Counted from the stretch's first letter, positions 1 through 7,672 are shown. The stretch: 10,756 bases of DNA from CAZFQD01 sp964520885 (GCA_964520885.1 CAZFQD010000078.1:1-10756); one strand, 5' to 3'. The notes: generated by a model not told the origin, from the letters alone. Numbers and translations are program-made.

Positions 1-8
1 TCACCTCT
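1..8 (-). promoter_or_regulatory. Ribosome binding site of a gene beyond the left edge
   Basis: Read on the minus strand, the first eight bases are AGAGGTGA, a strong Shine-Dalgarno sequence identical to the one in front of rpmE in this window. The start codon would fall just outside the window. The gene itself cannot be identified. ruvA is a common neighbour of ruvC in Clostridia and is one possibility, but that is inference only. Confidence 0.6.
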
Positions 9-27
9 AAAACGAATACTTTTTCGT

Positions 28-56
28 ATTATACACTATTTTTACCATTTAATCAA
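28..56 (-). promoter_or_regulatory. Sigma-A-type promoter for the gene left of the window
   Basis: On the minus strand there is a -35 box TTGATT (51-56), a 17-bp spacer and a perfect -10 box TATAAT (28-33), followed by a Shine-Dalgarno site at the edge. It lies between the ruvC stop and the next gene, so that gene has its own start of transcription. The dyads AATAC/GTATT and ACGAA/TTCGT overlap each other between about 12 and 30, across the -10 box and the likely start point. They could be an operator, but they are short. Confidence 0.7.
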
Positions 57-75
57 CAAAAAACGACTAATTAAA

Positions 76-561
76 TTAATATCTAAGCTTTGAAGTAGCA
101 CTATGAGCATGACAAATAGCCACAGCCAAAGCATCTGCAACATCATCTGGCTTTGGAGTTTTTTCAAGATTCAAAATTATTTTCGTCATCTCCATAACCT
201 GCTTTTTATCAGCCCTACCATAACCAACAACTGCTTGTTTTACCTGCAATGGTGTATATTCAAAGCAATTAATTCCGTTTTTTCTTGCGGCTAAAAGAAT
301 TATTCCTCTTCCATGTCCTACTGAAATTGCAGTTTTTACATTTGTATTAAAAAATAGTTCCTCAACTGCAACCGAATCAGGTCTATGCTTAATGCATAGT
401 TCACAAAGCCTATCATAAATAATTTCTAATCGTTCTGGAAGTTCCATTCCTGCAGGTGTTGAAATTATTCCATATTCTAAAGTAATAAATTTATTTCCAA
501 TATATTCAATAACACCAAAACCAACAGAAGCAATTCCAGGGTCAACACCAATTATTTTCAT
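76..561 (-). CDS. ruvC: Crossover junction endodeoxyribonuclease RuvC
   Basis: RuvC is the Holliday-junction resolvase. As a dimer with RuvAB it makes paired nicks in four-way DNA junctions during recombination repair. The 161-residue protein has the family's usual length. It starts with MKIIGVDPGI, giving catalytic Asp7. The other acidic residues of the RNase H-like site are visible: Glu67 in SVAVEELFF, and Asp140 and Asp143 in PDDVADALAVA. The conserved YGRADKKQV segment (114-122) is also present, so the active site looks intact. The ATG lies 3 bases after the rnfG stop, so ruvC is probably transcribed, and perhaps translationally coupled, with the Rnf genes. That is an odd place for it, since ruvC usually sits with ruvA and ruvB. 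No terminator is visible after it; the next gene has its own promoter. Confidence 0.97.
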   Translation of the reverse strand: MKIIGVDPGIASVGFGVIEYIGNKFITLEYGIISTPAGMELPERLEIIYDRLCELCIKHRPDSVAVEELFFNTNVKTAISVGHGRGIILLAARKNGINCFEYTPLQVKQAVVGYGRADKKQVMEMTKIILNLEKTPKPDDVADALAVAICHAHSATSKLRY

Positions 562-564
562 AGT

Positions 565-1140
565 TCATTCCTTTTTATTAATAATTTTTGAAAGTTCTAA
601 TGATGCCGATACTGCACTTGTAACTGCTTTTGAGGTAATTGTTGCTCCGCTTATTGCTTGAATTTCATTATCATTAGAAGGTGATCTTTTTACAACTTCA
701 AATGGATTATCTGTGCTATTATTTAAATATTGATTTAAAAAACTTTTCTCTGATGCTTTTGTTCCTAATCCTGGAGTTTCATTATTTTCACCTATACTTA
801 CACCTAATACTTTATTTTCGTTTGACACTCCAACAGTAACTTTAATTTCTCCGCCATAACCTTTTGGAGTAGCACTAAATACATACCCTATTTTTTTATT
901 GTTTTTGTCGTATGCTATATATATTTCTTTTACTAATTTGCTACTATCATTATTTTCCCAATTCTCTATTTTTTCAAAATCATTTGCTCCACTAATTACT
1001 TGTTTTCTTTGTTCTAATTCATCAATATTAATTCTTTCAAAAATCGTATCCTTGGTAATAAAATTAACTAAAGCTAAGCAAAAAGTAGCAATAAAGGAAA
1101 TTGCTAATAGTGAAAGTGTAGGCTTAATAAAATCTTTCAT
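565..1140 (-). CDS. rnfG: Electron transport complex subunit RnfG
   Basis: RnfG is the membrane-anchored flavoprotein subunit of the Rnf complex, which moves electrons between ferredoxin and NAD+ while pumping Na+ or H+. The protein (191 residues) has one N-terminal membrane helix (about 8-28) and then an extracytoplasmic FMN-binding domain. The conserved ETPGLGTKASE stretch (121-131) is present. The SGATITS motif (164-170) is the covalent FMN site, and by analogy with NqrC/RnfG the FMN would be phosphoester-linked to Thr167. Its ATG overlaps the end of rnfD by four bases (ATGA), and a GGAGG sits about 9 bases upstream inside rnfD, so translation is coupled. In the usual order rnfE, rnfA and rnfB would follow; here ruvC follows instead. 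Confidence 0.95.
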   Translation of the reverse strand: MKDFIKPTLSLLAISFIATFCLALVNFITKDTIFERINIDELEQRKQVISGANDFEKIENWENNDSSKLVKEIYIAYDKNNKKIGYVFSATPKGYGGEIKVTVGVSNENKVLGVSIGENNETPGLGTKASEKSFLNQYLNNSTDNPFEVVKRSPSNDNEIQAISGATITSKAVTSAVSASLELSKIINKKE

Positions 1141-2087
1141 AGTTTTTTTCCTCCAAAACTTTTTGGAATAATGAATTTATCAATTAATGGAACCACCAAA
1201 TTCATTAATAAAATTGAATATGAAACTCCCTCAGGATAACCGCCATAAAGCCTAATTACTGCAGTTATTAATCCACAACCAACACCCATAATTACTTTAC
1301 CTTTCGAGGTAATTGGCGAGGTTGTATAATCAGTTGCCATATAAAAAGCACCTAACATTAGTCCCCCTGCAAGAATTTGAAATAAAAAATCTCCTTCAAA
1401 AAGATTTTCGCCTCCGAAAATCCAAGTTAATAAAGCAACTGTTCCAATAAAAGTTAATGGTATTTCAAGAGTAATTACCTTTTTAATAATAAGATAAATT
1501 GCTCCGATTAGTAAAGCTAATGCCGATGTTTCTCCAATACAACCTCCAACATTTCCAATAAATAAATTAAATATAGAAGGCAATGAACCTACTGCTTCCG
1601 TTCCGCCTTTTGCTAATGTTAACGGAGTAGCTGTGCTAACCATATCAAATGCAGAATTCTGCCACAAAGTCATTTGAACAGGCCAAGAAGCCATTAAAAA
1701 GGCTCTTGCCGCAAGTGCTGGATTAATAAAATTATGCCCTAATCCTCCAAAGGGCATTTTTACAATAAATATGGCAAAAAATCCACCAATTACTGCTATC
1801 CATAAAGGTATCGTAGGAGTTAAATTTAAGGCTAATAATACTCCAGTAACTATTGCACTTAAATCATTAATTGTAGATTTTTTCTTAAATATTTTTGTCC
1901 ATAAGTATTCAGAAACAATACAGGACAATACTGTTACTAAAACAACAAGCAAAATTTTTATGCCAAAGAATATCGCTGCCGCAATAGTAGCAGGGATTAA
2001 AGCAATTAAAACATCTCTCATTATTTTTTTTGTTGTTTGTTGGCTTTTTATATGAGGGGACGAACTAACTAATAGATTTAATTCCAT
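1137..2087 (-). CDS. rnfD: Electron transport complex subunit RnfD
   Basis: RnfD is an integral membrane subunit of the Rnf ferredoxin:NAD+ oxidoreductase, homologous to NqrB, and carries a covalently bound FMN. The 316-residue protein is very hydrophobic with roughly nine to ten membrane segments and has the normal family length. Family motifs seen are GGLGHNFINPALAARAF (114-130), STATPLT (151-157) and GNVGGCIGETSAL (178-190). Thr154 in the SxAT motif is the expected FMN attachment residue. The start is preceded by AAGGAGG at a somewhat long distance (about 12 bases). The gene lies 26 bases after rnfC and overlaps rnfG by four bases, so the three Rnf genes form one transcriptional unit. Confidence 0.96.
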   Translation of the reverse strand: MELNLLVSSSPHIKSQQTTKKIMRDVLIALIPATIAAAIFFGIKILLVVLVTVLSCIVSEYLWTKIFKKKSTINDLSAIVTGVLLALNLTPTIPLWIAVIGGFFAIFIVKMPFGGLGHNFINPALAARAFLMASWPVQMTLWQNSAFDMVSTATPLTLAKGGTEAVGSLPSIFNLFIGNVGGCIGETSALALLIGAIYLIIKKVITLEIPLTFIGTVALLTWIFGGENLFEGDFLFQILAGGLMLGAFYMATDYTTSPITSKGKVIMGVGCGLITAVIRLYGGYPEGVSYSILLMNLVVPLIDKFIIPKSFGGKKL

Positions 2088-2113
2088 ATTATTAAAATTC
2101 CTCCTTATAGAAG

Positions 2114-3430
2114 TTAAATGTTACTTGCTGATTTTTTTAGTTCTATTTTAGCGTTGCGAATTGATTGAACAATATGCCTTGAAGCAGGACAAATATATGA
2201 ACAACAGCCACATTCAATGCAGTCATTTATATAATAATTAATTGTCTCCTTCGCTCTTCCGTTTACTGACAAAGCATTAATGCTAAGTGGTAAAAGCTCC
2301 ATCGGGCATACGAAAACACATTTTCCACAGCGAATACACACACTTTCAACTGTTTTACTAATATCCTTTTCACACAGTGCTATTATAGCATTTGTTGGTT
2401 TTAAAACTACACTATCTAATGAAAATTGTGCAACTCCCATCATAGGACCTCCAACAATAATCTTTTTAGGCTTTTCAGAAAAGCCACCACAAAACTCAAA
2501 AACCTCACTTAAAGATGTTCCAATTAGCACTTCAATATTCATAGCATTTTTTATGCATGTTCCTTCAACTGTAACTCTTTTTTTAATTAAAGGAATTCCT
2601 GTTTTTATATACTCAGCTAAAAAAGAAACAGTGTTCACATTTTGAACAACAACTCCAACATCCAATGGTAATCCATTCATAGGAACTCTTAATCCTGTAA
2701 TAGCATAAATTAATTGTTTTTCTCCGCCTTGAGGATAACGAGTTTTTAAAGCAACAATTTCTATGCTATTATCCCCTTCAATTAATTTAGATAAATAATT
2801 TATAGCTTTTTGTTTGTTTTTTTCAATTCCAATAAAAACTTTTTTTACATCTATTATTGACATTAATAACTTAATGCCATCAATAATACTTTGTCCTTTT
2901 TCTATCATTTCTCTATAATCTGAAGTAATAAACGGTTCGCATTCAGCTCCGTTAATTATTAATGTGTCAATTTTTTTATCAGGTGGAGGGGAAAGTTTTA
3001 TAAATGTAGGAAAGCCTGCACCTCCTAAACCGACTATGCCACTTTCTTTTATTTTCTCAATCAAATCTGCTTTATTTTTAGTATTTATTGGTGCTATACT
3101 TTTGTGCAATTTTTGAAGCCCATCTGGAACTATTTCTACTGCTAAAACAGTTTCTCCTGAAAGTCCTAAATAAGGCTTTATATCAATTACTGTTCCCGAA
3201 ACACTTGAGTGAACAGGAGAAGATACAAAACCTTTTGTTTCCCCTATTTTCTGACCAACAAAAACATAATCACCTTTTTTAACAATTGGTTCACAAGCCG
3301 AACCAATATGCTGAAGCATAGGAATTATAACTTTCGTAGGCAAAGGCATTACAACAGTTTTCAATTCCGAAGTGTTTTTAAAATTTGGAGGGTGAATTCC
3401 TCCTTTAAATGACTTTAATTGTTTTTGCAA
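2114..3430 (-). CDS. rnfC: Electron transport complex subunit RnfC
   Basis: RnfC is the peripheral NADH-interacting subunit of the Rnf complex, carrying FMN and iron-sulfur clusters on the cytoplasmic face. In order, the 438-residue protein has an N-terminal RnfC domain with the family opening FKGGIHPP (8-15) and a Complex-I 51-kDa-like nucleotide/FMN domain with GLGGAGFPTF (134-143) and INGAECEPFITSDYR (159-173). An SLBB-like region follows around 255-310. Two [4Fe-4S] motifs close it: Cys365, 368, 371, 375 and Cys404, 407, 410, 414, each ending in CP. The start is TTG, supported by GAGGTGA 6-7 bases upstream. It lies 15 bases after the DUF1646 gene in the same operon. All cofactor ligands are present, so this is not a decayed copy. 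Confidence 0.97.
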   Translation of the reverse strand: MQKQLKSFKGGIHPPNFKNTSELKTVVMPLPTKVIIPMLQHIGSACEPIVKKGDYVFVGQKIGETKGFVSSPVHSSVSGTVIDIKPYLGLSGETVLAVEIVPDGLQKLHKSIAPINTKNKADLIEKIKESGIVGLGGAGFPTFIKLSPPPDKKIDTLIINGAECEPFITSDYREMIEKGQSIIDGIKLLMSIIDVKKVFIGIEKNKQKAINYLSKLIEGDNSIEIVALKTRYPQGGEKQLIYAITGLRVPMNGLPLDVGVVVQNVNTVSFLAEYIKTGIPLIKKRVTVEGTCIKNAMNIEVLIGTSLSEVFEFCGGFSEKPKKIIVGGPMMGVAQFSLDSVVLKPTNAIIALCEKDISKTVESVCIRCGKCVFVCPMELLPLSINALSVNGRAKETINYYINDCIECGCCSYICPASRHIVQSIRNAKIELKKSASNI

Positions 3431-3445
3431 GTGATTTCACCTCTA

Positions 3446-4537
3446 TTATTTTATTTGGCCTAATTTGAAAACGAATAATAATATACAATAAATAGTAAGT
3501 GTTACTAACCCAACTGGAATACCAAATTTTGCCCATTCTTTTGATTTTATTTTTAACTTCCCAGCAGAAATAATATTTGGTATGTTGCCCGGAATTAGCA
3601 TTCCACCACTTATTAGAAGACCTAACAAAATTGCTTTGACTTTAAATGGGTCCATAGTTTTGCTAATTTCTGCCGAAGCCAAAGTTGCATTATCCAATAT
3701 TGCCGATATTATATTTGCCCAATATAAAAACACATTATTTAAACCTGCAACATATTTATCAATCATAAGTTTAAAACCATTGCCCAATAAAATTAAAGCA
3801 ATAACAAATAGAAAAACCTTTCCTGCTCTAATTAGTATATCTTTATTTGTTTCTTCAACTATGTCAACAACATCCAAATCTTTTATGACTTTTTCGCCAT
3901 CTAAACTTATAGTAGCATCTTTTGCAACTTTTGAAATCTTACTTATATAAATGCCTCCAAAAATTCCAAAAGCTAAAACTCCAAATATAATCCAAAAGTT
4001 TAATAAACTAAATAAATACCAGAAACTTTGCTTCATATTTGATGTTACAACAACAGCAATTGGCTCTCCAGCAGGAGTTAAAATTGCTCCTAAGCCAATT
4101 GAAAAGCAAGTAATGATTGTTAAACGAATTTTAGCCTTATGAGTAATGTGAAGTCCTTGAACAATTTCAACTAAAATAAGTGCGGCAATAATTGCTGTAA
4201 TTACACTTGATATAAAACCCAAAACTACAACTATTAAAAAAATTAAAACCGGCTCAGGCAATTTATTTTGAACATAAGAAATAAAGTTATTAATTTTTTT
4301 CTTTGTAAATTTAAAAAGAAAACCTGCTATTAATACTGCACCGGTAATAATATATAAATTAATATCTTTCGCAATTTCTTCTAACAACTGTAAATTAAGA
4401 ACTCCTGAAATAATTACAGACAAAATACCCATAACAAATAAAAATATTTCCAAATTGTGTTCAACCTTTTTAAAGCAAAATGGCAAAACTAAGACTAAAA
4501 TAAGAACAACTAACAACCCAATTATTTCTATAGACAT
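3446..4537 (-). CDS. DUF1646 family membrane protein, putative cation transporter
   Basis: This polytopic membrane protein has about ten hydrophobic segments and is recognised as DUF1646, a family related to NhaD/CitM-type ion transporters. Two hairpin-like conserved stretches stand out: LTPAGEPIAVVV in the middle and a C-terminal segment with GNIPNIISAGKLKIKS, both typical of the ion-transporter superfamily. The substrate is not proven; Na+ or another cation is likely. The frame is open from a GTG at 4549, but the ATG at 4535-4537 (MSIEIIG, 363 residues) is preferred because TGGAGA lies just upstream and overlaps the GTG region. The spacing of about 4 bases is short, so the start is not certain. 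It is the first gene of the operon with rnfC, rnfD, rnfG and ruvC, which suggests a link to the ion gradient made or used by Rnf (inference). Confidence 0.85.
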   Translation of the reverse strand: MSIEIIGLLVVLILVLVLPFCFKKVEHNLEIFLFVMGILSVIISGVLNLQLLEEIAKDINLYIITGAVLIAGFLFKFTKKKINNFISYVQNKLPEPVLIFLIVVVLGFISSVITAIIAALILVEIVQGLHITHKAKIRLTIITCFSIGLGAILTPAGEPIAVVVTSNMKQSFWYLFSLLNFWIIFGVLAFGIFGGIYISKISKVAKDATISLDGEKVIKDLDVVDIVEETNKDILIRAGKVFLFVIALILLGNGFKLMIDKYVAGLNNVFLYWANIISAILDNATLASAEISKTMDPFKVKAILLGLLISGGMLIPGNIPNIISAGKLKIKSKEWAKFGIPVGLVTLTIYCILLFVFKLGQIK

Positions 4538-4573
4538 ATTTCTCCACACTTTTTTATAAATTTATCTTTTAGT

Positions 4574-4602
4574 ATAATAACACATATTAATAAAAAATTA
4601 AA
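4574..4602 (-). promoter_or_regulatory. Candidate promoter of the DUF1646-rnfCDG-ruvC operon
   Basis: On the minus strand there is TTTAAT (4597-4602), a 17-bp spacer ending in TGT, and TATTAT (4574-4579). The -10 matches consensus at five of six positions and is extended by TGn; the -35 is weak (three of six). It lies 37 bases upstream of the chosen ATG and downstream of the trpB2 terminator, where a promoter is required. The surroundings are very AT-rich, so other choices (TATACT at 4571-4576) are possible. Confidence 0.5.
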
Positions 4603-4684
4603 CACATTGAAATATATTTTATGTTTTAACTAATAATAAGCATTGTTTTCATAAAGAATTAAACAAATTCACTTATAATTAGTT

Positions 4685-4715
4685 AAGAAAATAGGGCAGT
4701 AGTTATTACTGCCCT
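4685..4715 (-). terminator. Rho-independent terminator after trpB2
   Basis: A perfect 9-bp stem AGGGCAGTA / TACTGCCCT (4693-4701 with 4707-4715) closes a 5-base loop. On the minus strand it is followed by ATTTTCTT. It lies 22 bases after the trpB2 stop, so the T-box transcript appears to carry trpB2 alone. No T-run follows in the plus direction. Confidence 0.88.
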
Positions 4716-4737
4716 TAAATGATACTCTATGAATAAA

Positions 4738-6108
4738 TTATTTTTTTATATTTGGTAAAGCTTCTAAACTTTTGTTCATTTCCTTAATATCAAACTCAGT
4801 ATCAATTAACTTATTATTTAAATAACTTTCATATGCAGTCATATCAAAATAGCCATTTCCAGAAAGGCAAATTAAAATAACTTTTTCTTGTCCGCTTTGC
4901 TTACATAACAAAGCTTCATCTATGCCCTTTTTAATTGCATGAGCGGATTCTGGAGCAGGAATAATTCCTTCAGTCTGTGCAAACATAACAGCTGATTCAA
5001 ATACTTCCTTTTGTTTATATGCTATTGCCTCAATAAATCCTTCTTTATATAACTGACTAACTAACGGAGATTCCCCATGATAGCGAAGTCCTCCAGCATG
5101 AATACCTGCTGGGGTAAAATCATGACCTAAGGTGTACATTTTTGCAATAGGAGCCATCTTTGCTGTATCACCGTAATCAAATTCATAAACACCCTTTGTT
5201 AAGGTTGGACAAGCTTTAGGTTCAACTGCTATACAACGAACATTTTTACCTGCAATTTTATCTGCAATAAACGGGAATGCAATACCAGAAAAATTAGAGC
5301 CACCACCACAACAAGCTATTACCATATCCGGATACTCATCAATAACATCTAATTGCTTTTTAGCCTCTTGACCAATAACAGTTTGATGCATACAAACATG
5401 ATTAAGAACTGAGCCTAATGAATAGTTGGTATCACTGTGAGTAGCTGCATCTTCAACTGCCTCACTAATTGCAATACCTAAACTACCTGTAGTATTCGGG
5501 TCTCTTTCCAATATCATTCTACCAGCATTTGTTAAATTTGTAGGACTTGAAAAAACATTAGCTCCATAGGTTTCCATCAAAATTCTGCGATAAGGCTTTT
5601 GTTCATAGCTAACCTTAACCATATAAACTGTGCAATCAAGACCGAATTTATGAGCCGCCATAGATACAGCACTACCCCATTGACCTGCACCTGTTTCAGT
5701 AGCAATTCTCTTCATTCCTGCCATTTTGTTATAGTATGCTTGTGGTAATGCTGTGTTCAACTTATGGCTTCCTGTAGCATTTCCACCCTCATATTTGTAG
5801 TAAATTCGAGCAGGTGTGTCCAGTTGCTTTTCCAAATCTCTTGCTCTATAAAGAGGAGATGGGCGGAATTTCACATACGCATCCCTAACCTCTTTTGGAA
5901 TTTCAATAAATTTTTCTCCTGAAACCTCTTGTTCAATTAATGACATAGGGAAAATTACATTCATATCAGAAGGGGATAACATTTCACCTGTCATAGGGTT
6001 GAAATATGGTGCAGGCTTATTTGGCATATCTGCAATAATATTATACCAATACTTCGGAATATCCTCCTCTCCTAAAATGACCTTTGTTACATTATTCTTG
6101 TTTAGCAT
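4738..6108 (-). CDS. trpB: Tryptophan synthase beta-like protein, TrpB2 type (PLP enzyme)
   Basis: This PLP-dependent enzyme is expected to make L-tryptophan from indole and L-serine. With 456 residues it matches the longer TrpB2 class rather than the roughly 400-residue TrpB1. Counting from the chosen start, GSHKLNTA carries the PLP lysine (Lys116). ETGAGQWGS is at 138-146, where the Trp in GAGQWG is a TrpB2 signature (TrpB1 has His). The phosphate-binding CCGGGSN lies around 266-272, and SGNGYFD is near 416. The frame is open from an ATG at 6126, but AAAGGAG (6117-6123) lies 8 bases before the ATG at 6106-6108, so that is the likely start. The gene stands alone: no trpA or other trp gene is nearby, and a terminator follows. 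A Trp-specific T-box leader precedes it, so it should be switched on when charged tRNA-Trp runs low. Indole salvage is a reasonable inference. Confidence 0.94.
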   Translation of the reverse strand: MLNKNNVTKVILGEEDIPKYWYNIIADMPNKPAPYFNPMTGEMLSPSDMNVIFPMSLIEQEVSGEKFIEIPKEVRDAYVKFRPSPLYRARDLEKQLDTPARIYYKYEGGNATGSHKLNTALPQAYYNKMAGMKRIATETGAGQWGSAVSMAAHKFGLDCTVYMVKVSYEQKPYRRILMETYGANVFSSPTNLTNAGRMILERDPNTTGSLGIAISEAVEDAATHSDTNYSLGSVLNHVCMHQTVIGQEAKKQLDVIDEYPDMVIACCGGGSNFSGIAFPFIADKIAGKNVRCIAVEPKACPTLTKGVYEFDYGDTAKMAPIAKMYTLGHDFTPAGIHAGGLRYHGESPLVSQLYKEGFIEAIAYKQKEVFESAVMFAQTEGIIPAPESAHAIKKGIDEALLCKQSGQEKVILICLSGNGYFDMTAYESYLNNKLIDTEFDIKEMNKSLEALPNIKK

Positions 6109-6116
6109 ATCCTTTT

Positions 6117-6123
6117 CTCCTTT
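6117..6123 (-). promoter_or_regulatory. Ribosome binding site that fixes the trpB2 start
   Basis: AAAGGAG on the minus strand lies 8 bases before the ATG at 6106-6108. The ATG at 6126, six codons further upstream, has no Shine-Dalgarno sequence and would put this site inside the coding region. The shorter protein is therefore preferred. Confidence 0.8.
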
Positions 6124-6144
6124 CATATTTTAGTTTTTAAATGC

Positions 6145-6182
6145 AAAAAAACCATACCTCCCCTATTTTTGGGGCGATATGG
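6145..6182 (-). terminator. Regulatory terminator of the Trp T-box
   Basis: On the minus strand CCATATCGCCCC (6171-6182) pairs with GGGGAGGTATGG (6152-6163), with one internal mismatch and one G-U pair, around a 7-base loop. Seven T follow (6145-6151). This is the attenuator that forms when the antiterminator is not stabilised by uncharged tRNA-Trp. Confidence 0.92.
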
Positions 6183-6426
6183 CTCGCGGTGCCACCCAAA
6201 TTAAGCTAAATTAGCTCATCTTTTTCGGATATATTAACAAAAATATCCTACCCTTATAACGCAGGGATTACGGCTTGGAATACTTGCCATAGATGGCTTT
6301 CCCCCTTGCTCCTTAGGACTCCATTCACTATAATTATTCATATTGGGCTTGCACCATCCCCAAATCGCTAAAATGAATATGGTAATAGTTACTATTTCCA
6401 TTCATAGGATTTATAATATATTTAGT
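6145..6426 (-). ncRNA. T-box riboswitch, tryptophan (UGG specifier)
   Basis: The minus-strand leader of trpB2 has the T-box hallmarks in the right order. An AG-bulge sequence AGCGA comes first, followed by the Stem I distal-loop motif GGATGGTGCAAGCC (about 6346-6359), whose flanks TTGGG/CCCAA pair. Next is the specifier-loop sequence GTGAA-TGG-A, with the Trp codon UGG at 6321-6323. Several hairpins follow, including GGATAT/ATATCC. The T-box GGGTGGCACCGCG (6185-6197) comes last before the terminator. CGCCCC in the 5' arm of the terminator can pair instead with GGGTG of the T-box, giving the antiterminator. Uncharged tRNA-Trp would therefore allow readthrough. The 5' end is set from the promoter and is approximate. 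Confidence 0.95.
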
Positions 6427-6432
6427 AATTTT

Positions 6433-6461
6433 ATTATACTGGTTGATAATTAATTTGTCAA
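6433..6461 (-). promoter_or_regulatory. Consensus promoter of the T-box/trpB2 transcript
   Basis: The -35 box TTGACA (6456-6461) and the -10 box TATAAT (6433-6438) are both perfect matches, separated by 17 bp. Transcription should start near 6426. It is the strongest promoter in the window, which fits a gene whose control is exerted after initiation by the T-box. Confidence 0.92.
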
Positions 6462-6501
6462 TAAGAATTTTATTAATAATGAATAATTTCTACTTTAAAG
6501 A

Positions 6502-7476
6502 TTAAATTACTTTTAAAGCAAGATAACTTAAATAAAATATTAATAGTATTATTCCGCTATATCTTTTTAATTGTTTTTTGCGAAATGATAACAAAAATAA
6601 GAGTATTGTTGACCCAAAAACAAAAACAAAATCCCATTCTACACCTTTCATTTTATCAATAGGATTAATAGAAGATGATACACCAAGTACTAAAAGAACA
6701 TTGAAAATATTGCTTCCAATAATATTACCAACTGCAATTTCGTCTTTTCCCTTAATTATAGCAATAATTGTTGTAATGAGTTCTGGAAGAGAAGTACCTA
6801 CTGCTACTAATGTAAGACCAATAATAAACTCACTTACACCAAATGACCTTGCAATTCCAGTACTTGAAACAACTACAAAATTTCCGCCCAAAACAACGCT
6901 TGCAATGCTTAGTATTAATATAATTATTAGTTTTACCCTTGACTCTTTTTTTGTAATAGAATTATTTTGGTCGTTAATATCCTCATCATCAATATGTAGT
7001 GATGTCTTTGAACGAGTATATATATAAAATAAAAAAACTATAAAACTAAGTAGTAATATAATACCATCAATTTTTGACAAAACTCCACCAATAAAAAATA
7101 TAAACAACAAAAATATTTGAACTGCGAACATTAATGGCATTTCTTTTATTATAATTGTTTTTTCAATATGAATTGGTTTGATAATTGCCGCAATAGCAAT
7201 AACTAAAGCAATATTAGCAATAGAACTGCCAAGAACATCTCCCATAGATATATGGTTTGTCTTTGATACACCTGTCACAATACCAATTATTAGTTCAGGA
7301 GCACTTGTTCCAAATGCCACAATAGAAAATCCAATAATGAATGCGGGAACTTTAAGAGACTTCGCAAGTTTAGATGCCGCATCTATCATATATTCCGAGC
7401 CTTTTATTAATAATATAAATCCAAATAATATTATAGCAAAATCTTTTAACAATAATTCATCTTCTTTCAAAATCAA
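6502..7476 (-). CDS. Calcium/sodium antiporter, CaxA/YrbG family
   Basis: This inner-membrane cation exchanger of the CaCA superfamily (324 residues, about ten membrane segments) likely exports Ca2+ in exchange for Na+ or H+. The two inverted alpha-repeats are clear. Repeat one has GFSIVAFGTSAPELIIG (49-65) and GDVLGSSIANIALV (79-92). Repeat two has GLTLVAVGTSLPELITT (220-236) and GNIIGSNIFNVLLVLG (250-265). The Glu residues in the two GTSxPE motifs (61 and 232) are the ion ligands of the family. A charged loop with HIDDEDINDQNN (161-172) separates the halves. The start is uncertain: the frame begins with TTG at 7476, and TTG codons at Leu3 and Leu9 are alternatives with only weak AG-rich sequence upstream. 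No strong promoter and no terminator are evident, so readthrough to the T-box region is possible. Confidence 0.93.
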   Translation of the reverse strand: MILKEDELLLKDFAIILFGFILLIKGSEYMIDAASKLAKSLKVPAFIIGFSIVAFGTSAPELIIGIVTGVSKTNHISMGDVLGSSIANIALVIAIAAIIKPIHIEKTIIIKEMPLMFAVQIFLLFIFFIGGVLSKIDGIILLLSFIVFLFYIYTRSKTSLHIDDEDINDQNNSITKKESRVKLIIILILSIASVVLGGNFVVVSSTGIARSFGVSEFIIGLTLVAVGTSLPELITTIIAIIKGKDEIAVGNIIGSNIFNVLLVLGVSSSINPIDKMKGVEWDFVFVFGSTILLFLLSFRKKQLKRYSGIILLIFYLSYLALKVI

Positions 7477-7523
7477 ATTTTAGTGGAAATTAAAAAAACA
7501 TTATGTATTAACAAAGCTATAAA

Positions 7524-7557
7524 TAAAAAAGCGGGGAACTATTTATACAAGCTCCCC
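7524..7557 (-). terminator. Rho-independent terminator after the efp operon
   Basis: On the minus strand GGGGAGCT (7550-7557) pairs with AGTTCCCC (7533-7540), including one G-U pair, around a 9-base loop. GC and a T-rich run (TTTTTTATTT) follow. It sits about 115 bases after the stop of the Cys-rich protein gene. The stretch 7558-7672 between them shows no gene. The terminator separates this operon from the antiporter gene. Confidence 0.85.
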
Positions 7558-7672
7558 ACACAAAAAGTTTATTCTTGTAAACAAATATATTATTTACCCA
7601 ACAGATATATTTAAAATTAATACAAATTTTAAACTCAATAAAAACTTATATTTATGGTAAAATAATTAGCAA

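Noticed and set aside
6481..6501. Possible terminator after the antiporter gene
   Set aside because: Only AT-rich sequence with no GC-containing hairpin is present before the trpB2 promoter.
7477..7523. Promoter for the antiporter gene
   Set aside because: A CATAAT hexamer is present, but no acceptable -35 box lies at 16-18 bp and the area overlaps the terminator T-run. The support is too weak to list.
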